A stretch of DNA of 64,000 nt from Phellopilus nigrolimitatus (lineage: Eukaryota > Basidiomycota > Agaricomycetes > Hymenochaetales > Hymenochaetaceae): contig JAJOHG010000066.1 in NCBI GenBank assembly GCA_021029095.1, positions 1 through 64,000 on the forward strand. The letters run 5' to 3'. The translations under genes were made by a program, and so were the position numbers. Shown here piece by piece: positions 1-11,675 of this stretch (the first letter of the stretch is position 1; every line of letters begins with the position of its first letter). The notes below the pieces were generated by a model, which did not search any database, was not told where the DNA came from, and was given only the letters and a program-made list of their open reading frames with translations.

Positions 1-23
1 CTGAAACGTCCTTCTTTGTGTAG

Positions 24-1982
24 GAGACCGTGGGCAGGGGCGCGATGCCGGGTTCTTTGTCTTCCCAGACCTCAGCGTGCGCACAGAGGGAACGTATCGG
101 CTCAAACTCACGCTGTTCGAGGTGATCGGAGCGAATGTGCACCACTGCAAGTCAATCTTCTCCGCGTCATTTTATGTATACACGGCGAAAAAGTTCCCAG
201 GCATGGAAGGTACGTGCGCATTGATCCCATGCCTTTGTTATGTTCCTATATCGCCGGGGAAACAAACCTTCGCATATTCACTCACACTTCGTTCTTCTTT
301 TTGCATTTATTTGTGATCTGCGCATCTATTCAGAGTCAACGAACCTATCATGTGCGCTCGCTGACCAAGGCATCAAAATCCGGATTCGCAAGGACGTACG
401 GGTGCGGAAGCGCACAGTGGACCCAACGTGGTTCCAGCCTGTGCAGGCTGATCAGGAGGCACAGTCCGAAGCGTCCGACGATGATGAAGCTGCGCGCGAT
501 CCGAAACGCGCGCGCACGAGCGATAACCAGGCGAGCGGCTCGGGTTCTGGGCCGCCCCCGCCACCCGCCCCGCCTGCGCCTGCTCCTGTAACAGGAACGT
601 GGAACATCGACCCCACTCTCGCTGCCCCTCCGCCACCGCCCCCTCCTGCGGGGCCGGTCGCGCCGGAACCCGCTCAATACGACTCGCGAGCCTACAATCC
701 CGGCCCGCCACCGCCGCCCTCGTCACACCCGCACTCAGACTATCACCCGCCACCACCTCCTGCGCACCCGCACCCGCACCCTCATCCACACTACATGCCA
801 CCGCCACCGAACGGGATGTACCCAGCGTCGTACGGCCCGCCCGCACCTGCGCCTGGCTGGGGCCCGGTGCAGGGATATGGCGCGTATCACCAGCCGCAGC
901 CTGCGTACGACCACCATGCTGCTCCGCCTGCGTCGCATCAACAGCACCGCGGCCCTCCCCCGCCGTCTCAGCCCGGACCATACGGCGCCCCCGCTCCGAT
1001 GCACTACAACGCGCCCCCGCCGTACGGGTACTACGATCAGCACGGACAGTACATCCCCCACCGCAACACACCCCTCCGCAGGCATCCCGAGGAGTGGTAC
1101 ACAGCAGCAGCAGAGCGTGCACCAGCATCAACAAAGCCAGCAGCCGCAGCAACACCATCAGGTGCATCCGCCTCCACCGCCTGCAAGCTATCCCGCGCAG
1201 GACTATGGGTACGCGCGCGCGCCTCCCGCTCCTGCTTCCGCTTCGGTGCCCCCACCCTCCTCGAGTGCGCCACCCCACCAGCAGGCACGTGCGTACCAGC
1301 CCGCGCCTACCGCGCAGTCCGCACCGGCGCCGTATCCGACTCCTCCTGCTCCCACCCCGACGCAGCAGCAGCAACAGCACATGGCGCATTACGTGCCACC
1401 GCACCAGTACGCGTACGCGCAGGGAGGCGACCCATACCAGGCGCAGTGGAGCGCGCAGCAGCAATATGCACAGCCGCCCTTTAGCGGCGGATACGGCCAC
1501 GCACCCGTGCACCGACGTGGTCCGCGCCGCCTGCAAGCCACGCGGGGCCATCGCTGCAGCAGGCAGACCCGTACGCGCACTATCCGCAGCAGGGGACGGC
1601 CGCAGGAGGAGGGTACGTGCGTCCGGGCCCGGAGGATGGGACGGGGCGCCGCAGCCCGCCGGTGCCGAGCATCTCGAGCCAGAGCCGCGCGTACGCCGCT
1701 GCGAGCGGGAGCCCGGTGCGCGGAAGCGTCGTGTCTGGGGTGGGTGGGAGCCCTGTCGCGCCGACGAGCGCGGGCGCGGCCGGGATGAGCATGAGTGTGG
1801 GGATGGGCCCCGACCGGATCCAACTGGCGCCGCTGCGCGGGGGCGCGGGGACGCCGACGCCGACAGGATACGTGCCCGTGCCCGTGCCTGTGCCCGCGCT
1901 GGGGCGGACGAACTCGCATTCGCACTACGGAAAGAAAAACCCGTTGAGCATCGGGAGCATTATTTCTGACGAGACAGGCTAA
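24..1982 (+). CDS. Velvet-domain transcriptional regulator (VosA/VelB-like), 5' partial
   Basis: Velvet proteins are nuclear DNA-binding regulators that join development to secondary metabolism in fungi. The first visible exon opens after an acceptor (tag at 21-23) and reads GFFVFPDLSVRTEG, then LTLFEVIG and YVYTAKKFPGME. An intron at 210-333 joins in phase to ESTNLSCALADQGIKIRIRK, the end of the velvet domain. A long Pro/Gln/His-rich tail follows, then a C-terminal block with IQLAPLR and NPLSIGSIISDE and a stop at 1980-1982. The N-terminus lies before base 1. In the tail the best frame changes near 1040-1100 and changes back near 1510-1560, with no convincing intron at either point; this may be a pair of compensating indels or sequencing errors in GC-rich DNA. 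The velvet assignment is secure; the subfamily is an inference. Confidence 0.87.
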
Positions 1983-3343
1983 TCTTTCGCTTGGCGTTTT
2001 GGTTTCGCCTGGTTCTGTCTTGCATACATGTCTGGACTCTCTGAATTGTCCTTTTTTTTCTTGGTCTTGACTCCTTTCTTAATCGTCCGTTTCGCGCGCC
2101 TCATCTTTTCACCGTCGCTATCCTGTTACTGGTCAAAGCACTTCCTTTACTGTTTTGTTTGCTCTTCTGCTCGTGCTGTTATCGTTTTGATGCGCAGACC
2201 CTTCCACCCAAGCTGTACCTTTACACGGTTGTATGTCTTCCTCTTCTTCAAAAACCCTCTCAAGCCATGTCCCCCTCTTTCCTCGTCCTTTCTGATACAC
2301 ATCGCCTGAACGTTGCACATACATAATGGAGAGTAGATACAAATATAAATGAGGGTTGTATTCTCTTTCTTTTCTTTTCTTTCTTTTCCTCCTTCTCGCA
2401 TGCCCATCACGGTTCCGCGTAAATACAATGTACTAGTAAACATGCTTTTGACTTGCCGGGGAAAAAAGGAATGTGTTATGGTCCTGCTCGGTACTGCGTT
2501 AGTCCTGCTAAATGCTAGACGTCGCGATGTTCTATCACTCGCGTTTCTGTCTATCTTGTGGTGTTACTGTGCTTGCTTGGGATTAAATTTCTCTCCTTCC
2601 ATCGGATATTGAACGAGCCAAGTGTTATTACCGATTTTCAATTTTCTCGCTATTTTGTCTAGTAAAAATGAGGAAGCTAACGGATGGGCAAAGTTTCACC
2701 GGAAGAGGGCATGGAGATGCCTCATAAGGTAAGTTTCACTTGGGTGGATTGACGACGACGCGCGTCGGCCACAATCGGAAAAGCCGGAGCCAGTGTCACT
2801 ACGCGCATCACAAGCCACAACGAAGATCAACAGTTCAATGAGTGTCGCACGCGCGATGATGCCACCCTTTGATGATTTTGTCGAAAGGCGCATCGCGGAT
2901 GTCGGTGATGCGTCCGAGCGATGGATCCCGCTGGCAGGATACAATGAACGAGGTCGATGGGATGTGCTTGAAGATACGTCGGTCGTATGGGAGGAGCGCG
3001 AGTAAGACTGAAGCGGCGCAACTCAAAGAACCTCATGTTGAAGTCAAACCTTCCGTATAAAGAACCGCGTAGAGGGACAACACCACCCGCATATCGGCTA
3101 AGATCCAACCTGAACAGGTCAGCGACGTGTCCCTGATGTATTCCAACAAGTTTGAAGGCATGAATACAGCGAAAAGTAGACTACTCGCACAAACCACCCG
3201 AAAAAGCGAATTTGCGCGCAAAAGGCGAGAAAAAAAGGGGGGCGTTGGCAAGTGCCGAGTTCTCCATTCTCTAGAGTGGCGGAATAGTCCCATACGCATT
3301 GGATAATCCGCGAATATTTTTTTGCGCTGTCAGATAATGCAGC
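1983..3343. other. Intergenic, no gene recognised
   Basis: 3' UTR of the velvet gene, a TTTTC/TTTCT pyrimidine-rich stretch at about 2361-2391, then the promoter region of the next gene. Short ORFs on both strands at 2690-3100 overlap each other and match no family I know. Confidence 0.5.
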
Positions 3344-5986
3344 ATGCTCTTCGTCTCTTCGCCCCCAGCACTCCAATCCCCTCTGAACCTGCCTTTTTCG
3401 GCCCCTCCCCCGCTTCGCCCACCGCCTCAAGAGCGAGCGCAGCGTCCGCCGCTGTCTATGGCGCAGATATTCGAGCTCGTCGACGACGACATAGTCATCC
3501 TCGACCGGCCCCCGCCACCGCCGCCCTCCGCGCCGTCCCGCCCGCCGTCGAGCAGGCGCAAGGAGAAGCAAGCCGACCACCCCGCTGTCCACGTCAAGAT
3601 GGAGGTCGACCCGACCCACGTGCCCATCGATGACGCAGGTGCAGACACAGCGGCAGCCACGCGCCCGTCGGCGAGTGCGAACGGCGTGAACGGCGGCGGC
3701 GACGTCGTCGACCTGCTGAACAGCGAGCCCGGGTCGCCGCAACAACAGATGCAGAAGGAGTCCCCCGGCAATAGCCTGCCGGCAGATCCCGCGCCTATGG
3801 GCCCGCCTGCCTCAGCCTCGCCACCCTCCTCCAAACCTCCCTCGGTGTCGCTGCCGCACTCCCCGCCGCCGCCGCTCACGAACGGCGATACCGCCAACGG
3901 TGATGAGAAGCCGCAAAGAGGTGGGTCACAGCCCCCTCAGAGCGCGCCGGCCCCCGGGCCGAGCCAGAAACCGAAATCCACAAAGGCGCCCAAGCGCTCG
4001 CCCTCCCCCGAGCTCGTGCCACCGCCGCCGCCTCCACGACTGAGAACGATCCGGCTCGACATTCGATTAGGCGGGCCCGACAATTATGCGGTTGACATCG
4101 CGCAGCTTGCGAGGGACACCGGGCAGCGTTCATTGACGCCGCCGCCCGTTTTGAAGCCCGAGTCGAGCGACAGCGAGGCCGAGGCCGATGACGACGCGAA
4201 GGGTGCAAAGCCGGGCAGGGGTAGAGGCAAGGGCAAGGCGGGGAAGAAGAAGAGTCTTGTCGCGGAATACTACGACCTGAACGACCCGTTCATCGACGAC
4301 TCGGAGCTCGCGGTCGACGAGCGCACATACTTCGCGCAGACGAAGCAGCAGGGCTTCTACGTGTCCTCGGGTGAGGTCGCGCTTCTCAAGGACCGTGCGC
4401 GCGACCGCGAGGGCGAGCGGGACGTCGAGAAGAGCCCCGTGAAGAAGCCGAAGAGCAAGAAGAACGTCGTGCCGACCATCATCCCGCTCGCAGGCTCGCA
4501 TGCGGTGAGCGCGGCGGCCGCCTCAGCGTCAGCTGCTGCAGCGGGCGCGTCGCCGACAGATCCGTTTGGCCCGCCGCCTCCGCTGTCAAATGCGTCGTCG
4601 GGAGACTACTTGCTGCCGGGGACACGCGAAACGCCGATCGCGGTGTCGGACACCGAGGAGGCGAAGGCGAACGGGAGCGCGAACGGGCTGAAGCGCAAGG
4701 CAAGCGTCGATGCACCGAGCGCGAGCCAGGCTGGCGGGAAGAAGAAGCGCAAGACGGTTGACATCGTGCGTTTCATAATGTTCCTTTCGTCTTTCGTTTT
4801 ACTAGCTAATAGGTCATATACAGGAGATGTTCCATCCGGACCTGCAAGTAGCTCTGCATGAGCTCAAAGTAGCGATCGCGGCGGAGTCCTTTGATCAGAA
4901 GGGCAAGTTCCCGCCCACACTCAAGCCCCTGCTCGCGCGCGTCGCGCTTAAGGCGATCGTCTGCGGCGAATACAACGACAACTTCTTCAGCCTCATGCCC
5001 AAGCTCTTCATCTATAACAAGTTCACCATGACCGTGCGTTTTGTGTCTTGCTTTCGGCTGCTCATCATCTATTTTTCATTTGCCTGACATGCGATATGCT
5101 GTGTATAGAAATTGATTAAGCGGACTGTGTATGCCGATCATCAGAAGCTGCTCGTTGCACGTCAGGATGAGCTACTCGAGGAGCTTCGCAGTATCGCAGA
5201 AGAGAGCTTCGCGAAAGCGCAAGATGAGTATGAAAAGAATGTGCAGGCGTGGGGTACGTTGCGTCTCTTTTCTTATTTCCCTTGCCGATAGCTATCCCTA
5301 TCACTCGTCTCTCCTATATCTTTACTCCGACTAATTTCGCTCTTCCCCACTTACAGAAAAAAGAATGGAAAAAGCAAAGACGGAAACCACCGGTGGGCCA
5401 GGCGCCGCGTCTGCAGAGGGCACGCCCGTGCCCGGATCCGCGACGCCAAGCGTCAATGGCTCCGCACTGCTCCCGCCGGCGGCTTTCGACGGCGGCACAG
5501 AGAGCGGAATGGACGTGGACGCGCCACCGGCTACGGGGGACAAAGATGGGGACAAGGACGGTCCATCTGCGCACATGGGCATGGGCCATGCGCACTCGAG
5601 TCAACATATGCCAACGAAGCGCTACCGCCTCACCGAGCGCATGCGGAATATCATCTGGGAGCTCGTGGTGCTGAGCAACGAGAGCTGTCGGATCGAGAAC
5701 GAGAAGAAGTGCGCTTTTGTTTTCCAATTGTTATAGCGGGAGCTGACGAATGGGTTTTTTTCAGCACCTTGGAGAACTCGACGGTGCAGGTCAGCGAACA
5801 GGGGACGCGCAAGGTGCTGTACCAAAAGATTGTTGCTGCATTCCCGGAGGGCTGGATGTCGTCAGGCCAGATCTCGCGAGAAGGCAAGTTTTCGTCTTCT
5901 GCTTTTTCTGACTCTTACTTATCGTTGTCCTTTCAGTGAGCGTAATGAAGAAGCGCTTCGAAGCTCAACAAGCCGAGGAATCATAG
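3344..5986 (+). CDS. HPC2: Ubinuclein/Hpc2-like subunit of the HIR histone chaperone complex
   Basis: Hpc2/ubinuclein is the HIR/HIRA subunit that contacts histone H3-H4 during replication-independent deposition and histone-gene control. Six exons fit in phase: 3344-4765, 4824-5033, 5109-5253, 5357-5708, 5765-5883 and 5937-5986, giving 765 aa. The Hpc2-related domain lies near residues 305-350 (YYDLNDPFIDDSEL, then YFAQTKQQGFYV). A second conserved block begins MFHPDLQVALHELK and includes the LKAIVCGEYNDNFF region, resembling the ubinuclein middle domain. The N-terminal 300 residues are Pro/Ser-rich and disordered. The last intron starts with GC (gcaagt at 5884) and joins REV to SVMKKRFEAQQ. 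A later start at 3458 (MAQIFELVDDD) is possible, because what follows looks better conserved than the first 38 residues. Confidence 0.87.
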
Positions 5987-6902
5987 GTGCCTGTTGCCGT
6001 CGCAATCTGGGCGTCTTTTTTTATCTTCTCGTCACCTCTTGGGATACATACTCGTTGTTACCTTCTCCGGTCTCCTTCGTCACCCCCTCAACTCGGGACA
6101 TATTTAAGCTGCATTTTCTTTCACAACCTCCGACAAACTCCCTTGGTCTTGTCGCCGCAGCGCCTAGAACCCGTCGTCTCACCCCTTCCGAGTCGAAAAC
6201 TATTCTTGACATCTCGCCTATCATCGATCATTATTCGTTATTTCGCCTTCCTTCTTCCTCTTCTTGTCTCTCCTCCCTTTGTACTTATCCTCTTCTCTTA
6301 TTCCCTCCTATAGTATACATTTCCTCTTTCTCTTCCTTTCCGAGATACGCCGCGTCTACATATTAACCTCGTTCACCTCGTCTTTTCTTCTCACAGCAAC
6401 TGCTGACCAGACATGGAAGCACTTTTAGTCTACTTGAAGTACCGTAACGTGTTGTACGTATTGTGTTTTCTACCGACGCCGCCTGCCTATGCGCTTGCGG
6501 ACATCTGCCATCTGCCATGTATATGCGCTCGTTTTCTTTCGGGCGATGAAGCTCGTTAAGGGCGAATGTGCTTTTCTGTGCTACTTTTTGTGTTGTTATC
6601 GAACAAGGAGGCTGAGCTATACTCCACCCGTCAGGAGGGTGGGCTCTGCACGTCACCGCCGAGCTCAGCATTGTCGGCCGCAACACCAGCACAACAACCG
6701 CCCATCATGTCTTTTTCATAAGACCCTTTTTACAGATTGAACATCATTACAAAATAGAAAACCCTACTAATACGGGGGGACAGTTATTTGATAGAGTACT
6801 CTAAATTACCGCCTCAGTTATATCCCGCGCAAACAGTTTACCTTTAAACGTGAAAGTCAAAACACCCGAACCAACTAGTCTCCGCCTTTGCGTTCGCCCC
6901 AC
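5987..6902. other. Intergenic between two convergent genes
   Basis: Pyrimidine-rich 3' flanks of the Hpc2-like gene (+) and of the next gene (-). No convincing coding exon or RNA gene was seen. Confidence 0.5.
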
Positions 6903-8359
6903 TCACGTCCTCCTAGCCTTCTTGCTCTCGCGCGCCGCGCTCGTGGGCGGCATCCAGTTCACAGTCGCGCCGGCCGGCACGCCCGGATAAATCACCTCCG
7001 GAGCAGGCGGCGCCTTGCGCTTCGACCCTGATCCTGGGACCTGGGACAGAGGAAACCCGTTCGCCGACGCGAGTGCCTCGAACGCGCGAGCGTCTGCGAG
7101 GTCGACGTTGATATCTGCGGGTAGAGGGAACAGTGTCGACGCCCCGGCGGGACCGGCTCCGCCGCTGGCCCGCTTTGGGCGCGTCGCCGAAGACGAGTGG
7201 GGGCGCATTTGCCCGGAGCTCTTGCCCTTGGACCTGGGCGCGGTCGCCAATGAAGACGTGGAGTTGGGTGCCACAGATGAAAGAGGACGCTTCGCAGTCG
7301 ACGAGCCGGAAGCAGAGACTCTAGCGACAGAGTCGGGCTTCTTCAGCGCACTTTTCGACGAGCCGCCGGACTCAGAGTCAGATTCTGACGATCCCTCTGC
7401 ATCTTCTTCCGAGTCTGAGCCCGAGCACGACTCCGTTCTTAAGTCAGACTCCTCCGACTCTGTGGCTGCCATATACGGCACCTTCGTAACGACAGCTGAC
7501 GGCGGCACGTTCAGAGACTGATTCACGCTGTCTTGTTTATTGTCTTGCTTAGGCTTCGCCTTTTTCGTAGACACGACTGTGGATGCGGAAGCCTGCTTCA
7601 TTTGCTGCCCAGGAGCGAGGTTGAGCGGGACGAGGCTGATTGTCTTTTTTATGAACATGGCTGCAAGCGCGAACGTGTAATGTGCTGGCCAGATGCTTAT
7701 CGAGCCGCTAGGCAGTCCGCGCGGCCAGCCAGATATGTAGTATCCTTTGTCCATAAGCCAGACATTAGGTCCCTAGAGACAATAACGAGTTAGTACTGCT
7801 TTCGAGCGGGAGAGTATGACTAAATAACAGGCATTCACTTGTAGAAATCCTTTGGGTGATGATGCGACGTACGGACGTCCGTCCTTCTGCGTGATGTTGT
7901 GTTTCGTCAGAAGCTGGATAACGGCCTGAGACACGAAGTGCTGCAGGCGCCTGAGCCTAGCAAAAAGAAGAATGAAGTTACTTTTAAGACGAGATAGATA
8001 GTGACATAACGGCTCTTACTCTTGCGCTCCATCTGGGAGTCCATTTTCTCTGCATATCGCGCGATACTTGGCCGTATTTTCCGCCCGCTGGCACTGTCAA
8101 CGGAAAACGGTGTAAGCTTCAAAAGAAATGAACAAAAGAAATGAACATTCAAAAAAGCGGAGGAGTTTAAGCAGTACAAAACATTATAGAACAGCTAAAC
8201 GGCAGGTCAGTCTGCCGTTTTAGCACATGCCATGTTCTCAAAAAGCGACATAGTAGACTTTACGTAATGAAACAAAGCACTGCTCACAGTTTCAAGAAGA
8301 GTAGAGTTGGCCTCCGTCGCTTCATCCGACGGGGCATTCGAGGTGTGTTCGTTTGCCAT
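6903..8359 (-). CDS. Uncharacterised basidiomycete protein with Ser/acidic-rich C-terminal half
   Basis: Four exons connect in phase on the reverse strand: 8264-8359, 8020-8093, 7839-7956 and 6903-7772, giving 385 aa starting MANEHTSNAPSDEATE. The first 170 residues look folded, with a helical LRRLQHFVSQAVIQLL segment followed by KDGRPYVASSPKG and NVWLMDKGYYISGWPRG. The rest is low complexity: acidic-Ser runs with many Glu-Ser and Asp-Ser pairs, then Lys/Arg-rich ends (GSKRKAPPAP, ESKKARRT) that could act as nuclear localisation signals. I do not recognise the family. Exon 1 could instead end at 8288, also in phase. A nuclear role is only suggested by composition. Confidence 0.68.
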
Positions 8360-8834
8360 TATATTGCGGGTGATTTCGAGTATGGCAGCGGAGCGTTCGT
8401 TTTCGTGGTGGTAGTTGGAAGGAAAAAGAGAAAAAAGACGGACAGAAGAAATTCAGCCACAGGCTCGGTGAGCGCCTAATTCGGAAGCGGAGCTAAGCCT
8501 TATTTGGATGTCAAAAATTTGAATAAAAACATCCAGTCTCAGCAAGCCTTCACTGTACTAGTAGCTCATATCATCGTGTAAAATTTATAAGACGACAGAT
8601 ATTTTAGAAAATACAGCACATACAGTTACTCGAGGAAAAGCATCTCGAGTTATTATTATGTGTAATGAATCCTTAAGAGCACTGGCGGCACTGACCAGTT
8701 TTCTTAAAAGCAAGAGATTCTTCATGTATTACTGTCTGACCTCTGAGCTCTGTGTCAGATTGAACCTTTCCGAAGACTGGATTCAGTATAAGTTTTATAA
8801 GCCGTATCAGAAACCGATCCCGACGTCACAATTC
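8360..8834. other. Intergenic, nothing recognised
   Basis: AT-rich stretch upstream of the 6.9-8.4 kb gene. Small ORFs here have no recognisable domain. Confidence 0.4.
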
Positions 8835-9739
8835 TCAGATTTGAATCTTCTTTGCAAATGGTTGCGTGCAACTCCCACACAATCTACGAGTCTTGAGTAG
8901 ATCTTTGCTTGTATAACAGCCAAAAACACGAAGAGCGTCGTGGTTCGCAAGCGCCTCTATTTTTTCCTCTTGTACGAATTTGATCCTCTCTTCGTTTGTG
9001 CTATAAGTGCAGACTTTTCCTAGAAGGTGCTTTTCAGCTGTCGCACCGAGACCTTGAGAATCTGAGAATGCGATTGGCTTAAGAAGGAACGTACGCGGCC
9101 ATGCCCGCAAAAATGCGTTGGCAGGGTAGGATTCGTGTTTGGGATCGACTTCGTCCCATTCATCTAAAGTAAATGATCAGTCGCCCCTGACGAGCTTCGT
9201 TCACTATATGAACGCCGATGGTGTCTGTTTGGTATCCTTGAACCAGAGCCATCGACGGAGTGATAGAGATGTGCAATTCGGAATTTTGTCTCTAGTTTGA
9301 AATACCTATCATAACCAGAGGAAAACAAATTAAAAAGGATCTTTGCCCAACGCTCACAAAGGGTCGTATAGACATGCGGCATAGCCCCAATCTGGTCTGC
9401 AGTCTGACAGTGCAATGCGAGGCATTCCTTCATACGTTTCATCTGCATTTGTAACCACACCCGGAGCAAGTCCAGAGACCTCCGGCAGGTGAACACTCCG
9501 GCGAAACCTTGTGAGAACGCTTTTGCGTACTCAGAGAAAAAAACTTCTGATTTAGAGCTCTCGTGCTTTGAGCTTGGATTCGTTGGTAGATAGGACCAAA
9601 TTGTTGTTATCCAGGGAGACGGACGGGTGTTGACATTCTGCAGGCATTTTCCCATCGAATCAGTAACGGTGACGTCTGGAGAACGCGTCTTACACGAACG
9701 GTGTCGCCGTTGTCGCGTCGTTACGGATTTTGTCCTCAA
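8835..9739 (-). CDS. Possible two-exon hypothetical gene (doubtful)
   Basis: A 191-codon reverse ORF (9164-9739) contains a plausible helical block (LLRVWLQMQMKRMKECLALH, then YTTLCERWAKILFNLF). A second reverse ORF in another frame gives DEWDEVDPKHESYPANAF followed by LRAWPRTFLLKPIAFSD and ends at 8835. A roughly 41-nt intron ending in ttactttag near 9168 would join them, but the donor is uncertain and the intron is short. The proposed start lies within 10 bp of the MET22-like start on the other strand, so the two genes would be divergent with almost no promoter. No family is recognised; it could be a degenerate gene. Confidence 0.33.
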
Positions 9740-9748
9740 ATCACCACC

Positions 9749-11070
9749 ATGTCCCTGGCCTATGCACTCGAAAAAGAAGTTGCTGTATCGGCCGTTTTGC
9801 GTGCCTGCCAGCTCACATCATCCATCTTCAATAGACTTGTCAGGGACGAGCGGCTCACCAAGGGCGACAAGTCGCCTGTGACCGGTTCGTCGTCTCGTCT
9901 CAACCCGTCGACGCATACATTCATACATGCATCCGCATACACTTCTCGAACGCAGTTGGCGACTTCGCTGCTCAAGCTGTCGTGAATACGATCCTCGCCA
10001 ATGCATTCCCGGATGATAAAATTGTTGGTGAGGAGGACTCTGATGATCTGCGCGTCGAGGCGAACAGCGTGCTACGCGACCGCGTCGTCGAGCTTTCGAA
10101 TCAGGCTCTGGCCTCCGATCTCGTGCACGGAGACAATACACAGTGGGGCATCGGACCTGGGAAACAGCGCACTGTAGAGGAACTGCTAGATGCCATTGAC
10201 AAAGGGAAATACGAGGGCGGAAAAACGGGTCGTGCGTAACATTTTAATCCAATGTTTTCTCCATTTTGAGATCCTGCCTGTCAGGTATGTGGACTCTGGA
10301 TCCGATCGACGGTACGAAAGGCTTCCTTCGCGGCGAACAGTATGCGGTATGCCTCGCCTTCCTTGTCGACTCAAAAATCCAAGTCGGTGTAATCGGCTGC
10401 CCAAATCTCCCAGTAAATGCCTCCAGATCCGACGGCCCCAAAGGTTGCCTGTTCGTCGCCGTACGTGGGCAGGGTGCCGAGCAGGTATGAAAAAGGTGTT
10501 ATCATTCAGGAATTACTTATGTACATATTTTGTTTTGTCTTTGCTAATAGCGCACATTGTCTAACTCCAACCCTACTCCAATCATCATTCCTGCATTCAA
10601 AGATTCCGAGATCAACTTCCTCGAGTCCGTCGAGTCGGGTCACTCGTCGCATGGCTTCAACGCGAGTGTTTCTCGGATTTTGAACGTTACGCGCGAGCCG
10701 ACGCGCATGGATAGCCAGGCAAAATATTGTGCACTCGCACGTGGTGACGGCGGTGCGTACCTCCGCATGCCCGTCGGAATCGGTTATAAAGAGAAGATAT
10801 GGGTACGAACATAGATTGTCATTGTTGCGAAAGGTTCTTCTAAAATAAGAATGACGACAGGACCATGCCTCGGGCTCGCTACTTGTAGAGGAGGCAGGAG
10901 GCTTGGTCACGGACTCGCGCGGCGAGCCATTGAACTTCGGGCTCGGGCGCACGCTCGGCGAAAACTTCGGTATCATCGCTGCTGGCAAGCAGGTGCATAG
11001 CAAAGTCATCGAAGCGATCAAGAAAGCAAAAGAGGAAGAAGAATCGCAAAAGACTGACAGTAAAATCTAA
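9749..11070 (+). CDS. MET22: 3'(2'),5'-bisphosphate nucleotidase (Met22/Hal2)
   Basis: This enzyme removes the 3' phosphate from 3'-phosphoadenosine 5'-phosphate (and PAPS), clearing a toxic by-product of sulfate assimilation. The family needs Mg2+ and is the classic Li+/Na+-sensitive salt-tolerance target in yeast. Five exons join in phase: 9749-9884, 9956-10231, 10285-10484, 10551-10802 and 10861-11070. The product of 357 aa matches the usual family length. Visible motifs are DKSPVTVGDFAAQAVV near residues 40-55, the metal-binding IVGEEDSDDLR, the inositol monophosphatase signature WTLDPIDGTKGFLRGEQYAV, and the C-terminal LVEEAGGLVTDSRGEPLNFG. A Kozak-like caccATGtcc supports the start. Confidence 0.94.
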
Positions 11071-11675
11071 AGTATGATAATATGTATGTGTATGTGTAAG
11101 TCCTACGAATCTACTGCTGCTTACTCTTCAGTGACAGAAAGAAGTCCGTGGTCTTATACATATATCGATGATAATCCCAGAATGTTCATTTCCTCGAGAC
11201 ATGTACACTGGCTTTTACAGGCAAGCGACCATGGAAGATTTGGCCCAGAATGAAGCGTCTATGACTTTATCACGAGTTCTGGCTTCTTGTTCAGAGCCTG
11301 CAAGAACATGACAGCATGGAAATCCCTTTCCAGGCGCGATTATAACACGCTTTGAGGAAAACATGTCCAATCATTTGGCAGCAGACATGCGAACCGGAAA
11401 TTCTGTAGCCCTTCCGTGTGCCTCGTGTGCAATCATGCTTCGAGGTTCACTGCTCAACGCTCATCACGAAATTGCATTACTAATGTCCCTGCGTCCACAA
11501 GTCACGAGTTCATTTTTTCCACCTTCATCGAATATACGGCTTAACCTCGGATGCTCAGCCGACTGCACTTCGTAGAGCATCCAGCCCTTTAAAGGGCCTT
11601 TGCAAGTTGACGAAGGACCCTCAATCGACCCTCAGTCGTTTGAAAACGGATTTTATTGTTTCCTCACCCGCTCCT
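11071..11675. other. Intergenic, nothing recognised
   Basis: 3' flank of the MET22-like gene and promoter of the SGNH esterase. No coding exon was recognised. Confidence 0.45.

Noticed and set aside
373..1551. 392-codon reverse ORF opposite the velvet gene
   Set aside because: It is a shadow of the GC-rich, Pro-coding tail. Arg/Val/Leu-rich composition and no domain; the forward strand has clear velvet motifs.
2361..2391. Pyrimidine-rich run as a terminator or mobile-element trace
   Set aside because: Simple low-complexity sequence in a 3' flank without target-site duplication or inverted repeats.
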